Positions 56,288-64,000 of a stretch of 64,000 bases of DNA are shown one piece after another. This DNA is from an uncultured Eubacteriales bacterium. Its GTDB lineage: Bacteria; Bacillota; Clostridia; Christensenellales; CAG-138. The notes beneath the pieces were generated by a model. It worked only from the letters and a program-made list of their open reading frames with translations, was not told the origin of the DNA and did not search any database. The stretch covers positions 99,502 to 163,501 of the forward strand of contig CADACQ010000002.1 of assembly GCA_902786465.1 (NCBI GenBank). The letters run 5' to 3'. The position numbers were made by a program, and so were the translations under genes. How positions within the stretch are numbered: the first letter of the stretch is position 1; every line of letters starts with the position of its first letter.

Positions 56288-57643
56288 TTAGATGAACAGG
56301 GAGATCACGAAGAGGACGATGATGACCGTGATGCCCATGACGGCGGTCATGCCGGTCTGGCAGCGGTACGCTTCCTCGGTCTTCATGTCGGAGAACTGGG
56401 ACACCACCCAGAAGTAGGAGTCGTTGGCGTGGGAGGCGACCATGGAGCCGGCGCCGATGGCCAACACGACCAGGACTCTGGCCAGCGGAGAAGTGTAGCC
56501 CATGCTCTCCATGAGGGGCGCCATCATGCTGGCAGTGGTGATCATGGCAACGGTGGAAGCGCCCATGGCCAGCTTCAGGATCATGGCGATGATGAAGGGG
56601 ATGAGCACGCCCAGGCCGGAGGAAACGAGACCGCCCACGGAGTCAGCGATAGGCAGGAGCTTGAGGATGGCGCCGAAGGAGCCGCCGGCACCGGTGATAG
56701 CCAGAATGGCAGCGGAATCGGTGACGCCCTGGGTGACCCACTTGAGAGTGTTCTTCTTCTCGGAAGCGGGGATCAGCGTCATGGCCAGGAACACGCCCAG
56801 CAGCAAAGCTACCACAGGATTACCAATGAAGTTGATGAGGGTGGCAAAGAAGCCTTCGCCGAAGGGCTTGGTGGGGAAGGACGCCACAGAGGACAGAGCG
56901 ATCAGCACGATGGGGAGCAGGATGGGAGAGAAGCTGTGGAACGAGCCGGGGAGCTTGCCGTACTTCTCTTTCAGCTCTTCCAGAGTGTACTCGGAGTTGG
57001 CCGGGATGTTGATCTTGGAAGATACCTTCTTGGCGTAGAGGATGGCCACAAAAGTGGCGGGGATGGAGATGAGCAGACCTACCAGGATGGTGAGACCCAG
57101 ATCAGCTTCCAGGGTGCCAGCCATGGCGATGGGGCCGGGGGTCGGGGGCACCAGGCAGTGGGTGGCGTACAGACCGCCGGAAAGGGCCGTGGCCATCACC
57201 GCGAGGGAGGTGTTGGACTGCTGCGCCAGAGCGCGGCTGATGGGAGAAAGGACCACGAAGCCGGAATCGCAGAACACGGGGATACCGGTCACATAGCCCA
57301 TGGCGCCCATGGCGACCACGCTGTTCTTCTTGCCGACCAGCTTCAAAATGGAGTTGGCCATGGTCAGCGCGGCGCCGGTCTTCTCAAGAATCGTACCGAT
57401 GATCGTGCCGCAAAGGATCACGATACCGATGCTGGTCATGATGCTGCCGAAACCGCTCTTGACGGTATCGACCACCTTGGCCGGCGTGAGGCCGGAATCG
57501 GGGTACAGGAAGCCCCAGATAAGGCCCACCAGCAGAGCGATCAACGTCATGACGATGAAGGGGTGCATCTTGAGCTTGGAGATCGCGATGACCATCAACA
57601 CCACCGATGCAATGATCAAAGCAAAGAGCAGGAATGTTTGCAT
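56288..57643 (-). CDS. GntP-family gluconate/glycerate permease
   Basis: The 451-residue protein has about 12-14 membrane helices. The GntP features KMHPFIVMTLIALLVGLIWG, GTIIGTILEKTGAA, AMGYVTGIPVFCDSGFVVL, VPPTPGPIAMAGTL and ASHANDSYFWVVSQFSDM are clear. The family takes up gluconate, glycerate and related hydroxy acids with protons. It sits between the CdaR-like regulator and the glycerate 2-kinase, so D-glycerate is the most economical substrate. An AAGGAGG-type site is upstream. Confidence 0.94.
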   Translation of the reverse strand: MQTFLLFALIIASVVLMVIAISKLKMHPFIVMTLIALLVGLIWGFLYPDSGLTPAKVVDTVKSGFGSIMTSIGIVILCGTIIGTILEKTGAALTMANSILKLVGKKNSVVAMGAMGYVTGIPVFCDSGFVVLSPISRALAQQSNTSLAVMATALSGGLYATHCLVPPTPGPIAMAGTLEADLGLTILVGLLISIPATFVAILYAKKVSSKINIPANSEYTLEELKEKYGKLPGSFHSFSPILLPIVLIALSSVASFPTKPFGEGFFATLINFIGNPVVALLLGVFLAMTLIPASEKKNTLKWVTQGVTDSAAILAITGAGGSFGAILKLLPIADSVGGLVSSGLGVLIPFIIAMILKLAMGASTVAMITTASMMAPLMESMGYTSPLARVLVVLAIGAGSMVASHANDSYFWVVSQFSDMKTEEAYRCQTGMTAVMGITVIIVLFVISLFI

Positions 57644-57662
57644 AGGTTTATTACCCTCCTTT

Positions 57663-58787
57663 TTATTTCAAGGTCTGAAGACCTTGCTTCCGTTTACCGT
57701 GGATGAACAGCAGGCGCATGACGTATTCCTGTTGGAACTCCCCACACTCCAGCAGCCCCAGACATTTGAGCACCCGCTTCACGCGATACTGCAGGGTGTT
57801 CTTGTGCAGGAACAACTGTTCCGCCGCCCGGCTGGCGCTGCGTCCGCAGGCGTAGTACGTCTGCACAGTCTGGAGCAGCGATCGCACCTCGTCGGCCCGA
57901 AAGGTCTCGTACAGCCTCGCTTCCAGGCTGTCGAGGAAGACGCTCTCCGCCGCCGCCCGATAGAGCTGACAGGCGCATCGATCCTCTGTGTCTTCCATGG
58001 TGCTGAAAGCCTTGAGGGAGACGAGCTCCAAAGCCATCGCCTCCTCGTAGGAGCGCCGCAGCTCACCGATGTTTTCACAGCCTCTGCCCAAAGAAAAGCG
58101 CAGCTGTCCGCCGCTTTGCTCCGCCTGTCGGCCCAGCTCCCGCAGGACATCCATGCTTTCGATCAGGACCACCTTTTCTCGCTCCATACCGACTACGCCG
58201 TGATCGTCTGAGAGACAGCCCCGGTCCTGGAGCAGGCGCATGGCCTTTTCCGGGAAATCCGGGGACTCAGCCCCCTCCGCCGCGGAAAACAGCCCAACGC
58301 CAAAGGGCGGCTGTAGTTCCAGTCGGAGGGATTCCAGCAGCACCTGGGCATGGCTCAATGATCGCTCGTCTCCGATCAGCAGATCATGGAGCAATCGACT
58401 GCGCATCTCTCCCTCCGCCAGACGGGGGATCATCATGGCCTCCAGCTGATAGCTTTTGGTCACATAGGCTTCCACCAGCTTGGCCAGGTTCTCTACCTCC
58501 GGCGGATCGCCGAAGATGCCCACCACACCGATCACTGCCCCGTTCACCCGAAGGGGCATATTGTATCCCTGCTTGGCGCCGGGATACTGGGCCAGCTGAT
58601 CCGCCCGGATCGCAACAGGCCTCCCTGTCCGAACGGCTTCCAGCGCTCCCTGGTGAAAGGAGCCGATGCGATGCTTTTCCGTGGACGCGACGATGATCCC
58701 ATCCGTGTTCATCACGTTGATGGTCCGTCCCCCCACCAGCTCGGAGGTGAAGGACACGATCTCGTTGGCCATATCCTCCAGAAGCAT
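57663..58787 (-). CDS. CdaR-like transcriptional activator of sugar-acid metabolism
   Basis: The 374-residue regulator begins with a diacid-recognition domain (about 1-135; INVMNTDGIIVASTEKHRIGSFH, GYNMPLRVNGAVIGVVGI) and ends in a PucR/CdaR-type helix-turn-helix (TYYACGRSASRAAEQLFLHKNTLQYRVKRV). E. coli CdaR activates glucarate, galactarate and glycerate genes. Here it is in the same operon as the permease and kinase it probably controls. Its start lies 9 bases after the MBL stop. Confidence 0.92.
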   Translation of the reverse strand: MLLEDMANEIVSFTSELVGGRTINVMNTDGIIVASTEKHRIGSFHQGALEAVRTGRPVAIRADQLAQYPGAKQGYNMPLRVNGAVIGVVGIFGDPPEVENLAKLVEAYVTKSYQLEAMMIPRLAEGEMRSRLLHDLLIGDERSLSHAQVLLESLRLELQPPFGVGLFSAAEGAESPDFPEKAMRLLQDRGCLSDDHGVVGMEREKVVLIESMDVLRELGRQAEQSGGQLRFSLGRGCENIGELRRSYEEAMALELVSLKAFSTMEDTEDRCACQLYRAAAESVFLDSLEARLYETFRADEVRSLLQTVQTYYACGRSASRAAEQLFLHKNTLQYRVKRVLKCLGLLECGEFQQEYVMRLLFIHGKRKQGLQTLK

Positions 58788-58796
58788 CCCAGTCTC

Positions 58797-59630
58797 CTAT
58801 TCCTCGATGAAAACGCAGTCTCCGGCCCCCAAATGACAGCCTCGGGCGCCCTCCGTTCCCTTCAGCAGCTGGTCTGTCCGTTCGCCGGAACAGTGGCTCA
58901 GGCCCAACGTTTCGAGGCCGTCCGCGCAAAGCTCCTGAATGGTGGCCAGTATCCGCGCATCGTCCGCTTCCATGAGATGGGTGCCGCCGTATACGGCCGC
59001 CACCGGCTTGCGGAAGAGCGCGTGGACGCGAGAGATCATGTTCAGGATGCCGGGATGGGAACAGCCGCACAGCACGTACAGCTTGTCCTTCACATCCAGC
59101 GTCAGGCAGATCTCATCGGAAAAATCGTCAGCGACGAAACCGTCCGCCGTCTGCCGCACAAAGCGGCGCGGGATGGTCTCCATGGGATGGATCCGAGGGA
59201 AGTCACCCACCAGATACGTATGGGGGAAGATCTCCTTGCATCCATCGACCACAGTATGACATATATCGTTTTCCTGTAGAAAAGCAGGGGTAAAGCCAGC
59301 GGAAAGATCGGTCCACCGGACCCCGTTGAAGGCAAATTTCGGTTCGAAAAAGTGAGGGCCTGTGTACAGGGTTTTGCAGGCGCAGCCGCCCTCGATCAAA
59401 TCCCTGTACCCCGCGGCGTGATCATAATGGCTGTGGCTCAATGCCACTGCATCCACGTGCCGCACATCCAGCCCCAGCCGATGGGCGTTTGCCCAGGGAT
59501 GAGCGCCGGAACCGCAATCGAACAGCATCCTGAAGGCGGAGCTCTCCACCAAGAACGACAGCCCGTGCTCTGCGACGAGCGCTTTGTGTTCCGACGGGTT
59601 ATTGTCCATCAGCGCCGTGATGCGTATCAT
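58797..59630 (-). CDS. MBL-fold metallohydrolase (AF/pterin phosphate synthase-like subgroup)
   Basis: The 277-residue protein has the metal motif SHSHYDHAAGY (about 65-75) and later CGCSHPGILNMI and GGTHLMEADD. The LFDCGSGAHPWANAHRLG lead-in is typical of the MBL subgroup named after dihydropteridine ribofuranosylaminobenzene phosphate synthase, most of whose bacterial members have unknown substrates. It heads the cdaR-like, gntP and kinase operon; a minus-strand -10-like TATACT at 59691-59686 lies upstream. A role in hydroxy-acid ester or lactone cleavage is conceivable but only inferred. Confidence 0.86.
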   Translation of the reverse strand: MIRITALMDNNPSEHKALVAEHGLSFLVESSAFRMLFDCGSGAHPWANAHRLGLDVRHVDAVALSHSHYDHAAGYRDLIEGGCACKTLYTGPHFFEPKFAFNGVRWTDLSAGFTPAFLQENDICHTVVDGCKEIFPHTYLVGDFPRIHPMETIPRRFVRQTADGFVADDFSDEICLTLDVKDKLYVLCGCSHPGILNMISRVHALFRKPVAAVYGGTHLMEADDARILATIQELCADGLETLGLSHCSGERTDQLLKGTEGARGCHLGAGDCVFIEE

Positions 59631-59701
59631 GCCTGGGCCCTTCCTTTCCGGGATGCTCCTTGCGTCCGATGCTTTCTATATTGGTAGTATACTCCATCTT
59701 T

Positions 59702-59790
59702 GTTTGAAAAGAAATCACTTTTCTTTGTTTTTTCGAACAAATATGATCCGTTTTTTTGCGTTGTTTTTTGTTAAACGGACAAATTGCTTT
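59702..59790. promoter_or_regulatory. AT-rich divergent intergenic region with inverted repeats
   Basis: AAAGAAA-TCACT-TTTCTTT (59708-59726) is nested in a longer imperfect palindrome GTTTGAA...TTCGAAC (59702-59738). Further on, TCCGTTT and AAACGGA form another inverted pair (about 59747-59779). The region divides the MBL/CdaR operon from the divergent TPR gene, and its base composition contrasts sharply with the GC-rich surroundings. It may hold CdaR or other operators. Confidence 0.45.
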
Positions 59791-59864
59791 GTTTTATGAC
59801 ACGCTGTGCTATACACTGTCGCCCAACAGGTATACAATAGATTTGACTGACAGGAGGTACATGT

Positions 59865-60668
59865 ATGGCTAAAGGATTTCGTAAAAGCAAGCTTGCCTTT
59901 TGGGGCATCATGTGTCTGGGTGTGCTGCTCAGTGTGCTGCTGTGGATTCGCGACAGGAACTATCCCGTCTATATTCCCATCATCGCCTCCACGTTGTCGT
60001 TGCTGATCGGCTATTTCGCCGCCTGCGTCGTCCGTAATCTGATAGCCAACTCCCTCACCACCCAGTATCTGGGATATCTGCACATGGAGCTGGATCCGGA
60101 CAAATTCATCGCCGCCTATGGCTCTGTGCCCGGCCGCCTGACCGAAGGCAGCCGGGATCGCGCCGTGGCCCACGCCTATCTGGCCGACGGCTATGGAGCG
60201 AAGGGGGATTTTACCGAGGCCCTCTCCCTGTTGGAGAAGGGCTTTGACAAAGCCGATCTCAGTGACGCTGCCCTCCGGGGCCTGTATTTGTCCAACAAGG
60301 GTACGTATCAGAGCGCTTTGGGCGATCTTGTCCAGGCCAAGGAATCGGCCGCCTCTCTGCGTCAGCTCATCGACGGCTGCTGGCGCAGCAAAAACGCCCT
60401 GGCCCGCAATCTGCAGGACAGTTTAGTGCTGCTGGACGCGGATATTGCGCTGCAGGAGGGCCAGCTCCCTGACAAAAAGGCGTTAGAAGAGCTGTATGGT
60501 CGCTGCGCCTTTCATCTGCGTCGATTCGAGATAGACCGGCTGTTGACGCTTCGAGCCTTGGCGGTCGGCGACAAAGCGGAGGCGAAAAAGCATTTGGAGC
60601 TGCTGAAAGAACACAGCGGAAAAACCCGGTATACCGCTTGGGCGGAAGAACAGCTCAAAGCGTGCTGA
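59865..60668 (+). CDS. Membrane-anchored TPR-like protein of unknown function
   Basis: The 267-residue protein has two N-terminal membrane segments (about residues 9-27 and 35-56) with a short loop, then a soluble alpha-helical domain. The pattern of AHAYLADGYGAKGDFTEALSLLEKG, and a later RALAVGDKAEAKKHLELLKEHSGKT, reads as tetratricopeptide-like helical pairs. No catalytic motif is seen. A strong ACAGGAGG site precedes the ATG. It is flanked by divergent and convergent genes, so it is probably monocistronic. It may be a scaffold for protein contacts at the membrane. Confidence 0.75.
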   Translation: MAKGFRKSKLAFWGIMCLGVLLSVLLWIRDRNYPVYIPIIASTLSLLIGYFAACVVRNLIANSLTTQYLGYLHMELDPDKFIAAYGSVPGRLTEGSRDRAVAHAYLADGYGAKGDFTEALSLLEKGFDKADLSDAALRGLYLSNKGTYQSALGDLVQAKESAASLRQLIDGCWRSKNALARNLQDSLVLLDADIALQEGQLPDKKALEELYGRCAFHLRRFEIDRLLTLRALAVGDKAEAKKHLELLKEHSGKTRYTAWAEEQLKAC

Positions 60669-60730
60669 CGAACCAACAAGCCAGGGCGCCGTGGGCAGTT
60701 CCCAAAAGAACAACTTGCGTTTATCCATAC

Positions 60731-62543
60731 CTATTTGTACTCGTGCATCAGCCAGACGAAGTCACCCGGTTTTAAGAGTACAGCCCCGGCGTCCCGAGGT
60801 TCGCCTGTCATAAGATCCACATATGCCTCGGTCTCCTTGAGCCAGGCTGTCTGCTTTTGTCGGGAAAAATTGAATACAGCCAGGAGTTTCTGACCACGGT
60901 AATACCGTCCGATGCCCAAGACGGCGTCGTTACCCGTGTCCAGGAGCCAGGTGTCCGCCTCGTCGTCGAAAACAGGATGCTGGGCCCGCAGCCCCTCCAT
61001 CCGCTGCAGGGCGGTGAAGAGCCGACCCGCTACGGTGGTCTCGTCCTTGCGCTGATCCGCCAGGGTCCAGTCCATGTCGCCCCGATGGAGATACCTGCTG
61101 TCCTCCCGCTTGAAGGGGTCCCGATGATAGCTGTAGTCGTTCTCCCGACCCACCTCGTCGCCGCTGTAGAGGACGGGCACGCCGCTCAGGGTGAACATGA
61201 AAGCATGGAGCATCTCGTCGAGGCGCACCGCCTTTTCGAGGGCAGCGTCGTCCTCCCGCTGGCGGGCCGCCTCGATGCCGCAAAGGCTGGCGGTGGTGCC
61301 GCAGAGCCGGGCGTCCATGAGCCGGGGATCGTCGTTGTAGAGCTCGCCCCGGGCCGTACTGCCGGGGAAATAGCCCGTGAGAGCCGAACTGGCGGAGAAA
61401 AGCGTAGTCCAGCCCCCAGCCGATGTCGTCGTGGCATCGGAGGTAGTTGAGGAAGGTATACTCCTTGGGCAGGGCGAAGACCTGGCCCATCTGATGCCGA
61501 AGGAGCCGCACGTCGCCGGTGGCCACGGTATGCCAGAGGGTGGCCATGGTGGTCACGTTGTAAAGCATGTGGCACTCGGGCCGATCCACGGTGCCGAAGT
61601 AAGGCACCACCTTGCTGGGCTCCATGACCACTTCACCGAGAAGGAGCGTGCCCGGGCAGACGATCTCACACACCATCCGCATCATCCGCACCAGGGTATG
61701 GACCTGGGGCAGGTTTCGGCAGTTGGTCCCAAGCGCCTTCCAGATGTAGGGCACCGCGTCCAGCCGGACCACGTCCACGCCGTGATTGCACAGGTTCAGC
61801 ATGTTGTCCGTCATGTCCTGGAACACGGCGGGGTTAGCATAGTTGAGATCCCACTGATAGGGATAGAAAGTGGTCATGACTACCTTGCGGGCCTCCTCGC
61901 ACCAGGTGAAGTTGCCGGGGGCCGTGGTGGGGAACACCTGGGGCACGGTCTGCTCGTAGGCGTTGGGGATATCCCAGCCTTCGTAGAAGAAGTACCGATC
62001 CTGATAGTCCCTCTCCCCCGCCCTGGCTCGTTTGGCCCATTCGTGGTCTTCACTGGTGTGGTTCATAACGAAATCGAGGCACAGGTTGATGCCCCGCTCG
62101 TGACAGTCCATAGCGAGGGCGTATAGATCCTCCATGGTGCCCAGCTCAGGCTGGACCTTCCGAAAATCGCTGACGGCGTACCCCCCGTCGCTGCGGCCCT
62201 TGGGGCTCTCCAGCAGGGGCATGAGATGCAGGTAGTTGACGCCGCAGTCCTCGATGTAGCCGAGCTTCTCCCGGACCCCATGCAGCGTCCCGGCGAATGC
62301 GTTCACGTACATGAGCATGCCCACGAGATCGTGGCCCTTGTACCAGTCGGAATGGGCTTCCCGGGCCCGGTCCATGAGCTTCAGACCTTCGGGGCGGGCC
62401 GTGTAGGCGTGGTAGAGCATGTCCGTGAACCGGTCGAAGGCGGCCATGTCGTTGTGGTACAGCTCTCGATAAAGCTGTGTGAGCTCCGCCTCGTGGCGGC
62501 AGAACCGATCATAGAACTCCAGCTTCCATTGCATCTTGTTCAT
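60731..62543 (-). pseudogene. GH13 amylosucrase/sucrose-hydrolase-like gene with internal deletion and frameshift
   Basis: The first frame (62543 down to about 61385) encodes the N-terminal helical domain and most of the barrel: GGYAVSDFRKVQPELG, FVMNHTSEDHEWA, the nucleophile in GVDVVRLDAVPYIWK, the acid/base Glu in LLLGEVVMEP and RCHDDIGWGLDYAFLRQF. The second frame (to 60731) continues TGYFPGSTARGELYNDDPR, CGTTASL, SGVPVLYSGDEVGREND and the C-terminal beta domain. About a dozen residues that should join the two are missing near 61375-61395 and the frame changes. Intact family members (GH13_4) split sucrose into glucose polymer or glucose plus fructose. As written the product would end in an unrelated tail at 60930. 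Confidence 0.85.
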
Positions 62544-62679
62544 GGGGCATCCCTCCTTGGTAGAGTATCTGGCATAAGAGATAGTACTGAAGGCGGCTTG
62601 GACGATCTGCTCTTGGAAAAAGAAAAGGAACCTGCCCTGTCCTGCTTGCCGGGCAACGAGTCGGGATGGGATTTGACTG

Positions 62680-63120
62680 TCAGTCCCACTTTTCGGAGGG
62701 TTCGTCGGAAACGAAGCCCAAGAGGACGAGCGTCTCCGAATCCGTGGTGAGCTTCAGCGCCGTCAGCGGTGTCTTTTGGGTCATGGGCACGTGGATCATC
62801 TCCGCTTTCTCGATGCTGTCTGCCGGGATGTCAAAATCCCTGCCCCTGCGGAGCTTTTCATCCGCGGCATAGCCCTTGGCTCTGCCGTTCTCCAACTCGA
62901 ACCGTGCGCCCTTCCACAGCCGATAGAGATGGATAAAGCGCAGCGTGCGCAAGATCATGTAGACCGTACAGACGCCCAGCACCGCGGCCACCAGGTACCG
63001 AGGCGGCGTCTCCCGAAGCACCTTGGCGAAAAGGAAAGCGGTCACCAATATGAACAGCCCGTGGGAGATGATATTGCCTTGCAGGATCATGCCTGCCGTC
63101 TTGTCTTTCGTATAGCTCAT
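62680..63120 (-). CDS. Small membrane protein with PH-like C-terminal region, unknown function
   Basis: The 146-residue protein has two hydrophobic segments (about 12-34 and 42-60) followed by a soluble beta-rich region (WKGARFELENG, DIPADSIEKAEMIHVPM, LTALKLTTDSETLVLLG) resembling bacterial PH-like domains. I do not recognise a specific family. The start lies just after the EF-G-like gene terminator and lacks a clear Shine-Dalgarno; a later ATG at residue 11 is an alternative. It is probably transcribed separately from its neighbours. Confidence 0.65.
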   Translation of the reverse strand: MSYTKDKTAGMILQGNIISHGLFILVTAFLFAKVLRETPPRYLVAAVLGVCTVYMILRTLRFIHLYRLWKGARFELENGRAKGYAADEKLRRGRDFDIPADSIEKAEMIHVPMTQKTPLTALKLTTDSETLVLLGFVSDEPSEKWD

Positions 63121-63129
63121 ACTAAAATG

Positions 63130-63162
63130 AAAAAAACAGGAGGGAGCTTGATCTCCCTCCTG
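63130..63162 (-). terminator. Rho-independent terminator of the EF-G-like gene
   Basis: CAGGAGGGAG (63137-63146) pairs with CTCCCTCCTG (63153-63162) around a 6-base loop. On the minus strand it is followed by a run of seven T. Confidence 0.92.
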
Positions 63163-63175
63163 ACAGGTCCAATGA

Positions 63176-64000
63176 TTATTCGTCCTCTTCCTCTTCGATC
63201 TTGGCCGCCTCGATGATCTTCTTGGCCTTGTCGCCCGGCACGTCCTCGTAGCGAACGAACTCGCTCTTGAAGGAACCGCGGGCCTGGGTCATGGCCAGCA
63301 GGTCGGTGGCGTACTTGGTCATTTCAGCGAGAGGCGCTTCGGCTACCACCTCGGTGAGGCCGCCGTCCACGGGGTTCATGCCCAGCATCCGGCCCCGGCG
63401 ACGGTTGAGATCGCCGATGATGTCGCCCACGTTGTCGTTGGGCACCAGGATGTCGTACCGGTAGATGGGCTCGATGAGAGCGGGAGACGCCTGGACGCAG
63501 GCCGCCTTGTAAGCGAGGCGGGCGGCGGACTTGAAGGCGACTTCCTTGGAGTCCACGGGATGGTACTTGCCGAAGAACAGGGTGGCCTTGACGCCGATCA
63601 TGGGATAGCCGGCCAGGACGCCGTGCTTCATGGCCTCGCGGAGGCCCTTATCGACCGCGGGGATGAACTCGCGGGGGACCACGCCGCCCACGATGGCATC
63701 CACGAACTCGTAGTCCACGCCCTCGTCGGCGGGCTCGAACTTGATGTTGACCACGCCGAACTGGCCGCTGCCGCCGGTCTGCTTCTTATGCTTACCTTCG
63801 GCCTCCGCGGTGGAGCGGATGGTCTCCCGATAGGGGATGCGCTGCTCGTTCAAGGTGGCTTCCACGTTGAACTTGTTCTTCAGCTTGCTGCACACCACGT
63901 CGATATGCTTCTCGCCCAGGCCGCAGAGGAGCACGTCACCGGTCTCGATGTTCTTCTCGATGGTGATGGTGGGATCCTCCTCACGGATACGGTTGAGGCC
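63176..64000 (-). CDS. Elongation factor G-like GTPase, C-terminal part (5' end outside the window)
   Basis: The frame enters from the right edge (GLNRIREEDPTITIEKN) and runs to a stop at 63176. Domain III/IV/V motifs are present: LLCGLGEKHIDVV, GKHKKQTGGSGQFG, GGVVPREFIPAVDKGLREAM, YHPVDSKEVAF and the domain V GRMLGM with EVVAEAPLAEM. The GKHKKQTGGSGQFG loop and the long acidic tail EEEEDE suggest the EF-G paralogue found in many Clostridia and Actinobacteria rather than the canonical str-operon FusA. No str-operon genes are nearby. It would act on ribosome translocation or recycling; the G domain is not in the window. Confidence 0.88.
   Translation of the reverse strand, partial: GLNRIREEDPTITIEKNIETGDVLLCGLGEKHIDVVCSKLKNKFNVEATLNEQRIPYRETIRSTAEAEGKHKKQTGGSGQFGVVNIKFEPADEGVDYEFVDAIVGGVVPREFIPAVDKGLREAMKHGVLAGYPMIGVKATLFFGKYHPVDSKEVAFKSAARLAYKAACVQASPALIEPIYRYDILVPNDNVGDIIGDLNRRRGRMLGMNPVDGGLTEVVAEAPLAEMTKYATDLLAMTQARGSFKSEFVRYEDVPGDKAKKIIEAAKIEEEEDE

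Overview
The window is GC-rich, gene-dense chromosomal DNA from a spore-forming, fermentative Clostridia-class Firmicute. An Oscillospirales- or Christensenellales-like gut lineage is my inference. The evidence is an alpha/beta-type small acid-soluble spore protein, a YlbJ-like sporulation membrane protein, the Pta-AckA acetate pathway, the classic Firmicutes order def-fmt-rsmB-rlmN-stp-prkC-rsgA-rpe, the yicC-gmk-rpoZ-priA block, and the Asp23/DAK2/recG block. I see no prophage, insertion sequence, CRISPR array or rRNA operon. No stretch above about 300 bases lacks a gene.

Layout. 1-8.9 kb (minus): pta-ackA, then recJ-apt-relA-dtd-MBL-hemZ (hemZ runs off the left edge). 9-13.7 kb: tmcAL, a patatin-like protein, a YlbJ-like protein and an unusual IMP dehydrogenase. 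13.77-14.0 kb: tRNA-Ala(CGC), its terminator, and a palindromic element that ends in a 23-bp copy of the tRNA 3' end. 14.1-23.9 kb (plus): DUF4364, pcrA, ligA, AIR-synthase-like, then yicC-gmk-rpoZ-priA. 23.9-28.8 kb: a heterodimeric ABC exporter facing a membrane-anchored XRE/LiaF-like regulator. 28.8-37 kb (plus): translation and Ser/Thr-kinase signalling operon. 37-43.3 kb (minus): DUF523, response regulator, histidine kinase, HtrA, MutS2. 43.4-50.5 kb: SASP, then minus-strand recG, DAK2, Asp23, YebC-type, a degenerate NagB paralogue, a lipase-like hydrolase and a small winged-helix-like protein. 50.6-54.9 kb (plus): xth-maf-uvrC-trpS. 55-59.6 kb (minus): MBL protein, CdaR-like activator, GntP permease and glycerate 2-kinase, a probable glycerate/sugar-acid module. 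59.8-64 kb: a TPR-like membrane protein, a disrupted amylosucrase-like gene, an unknown membrane protein and a truncated EF-G-like gene.

The most striking cross-cutting observation is that at least five otherwise well-conserved genes lack a short internal or boundary segment: the pta/ackA junction, gmk (GMP-binding loop), rlmN (N-terminus), prkC (activation loop) and the amylosucrase-like gene (with frame loss). A sixth, nagB-like, is frameshifted at a run of ten G. Because some of these genes are normally essential, a systematic assembly or sequencing defect is the leading explanation, but a real microdeletion process would be remarkable. Other points of interest are the tRNA-bounded palindromic element, an IMP dehydrogenase whose active-site numbering matches my recollection of the Tritrichomonas foetus enzyme, apparent leaderless promoters at recJ and xth, and divergent promoters sharing one -35 box.
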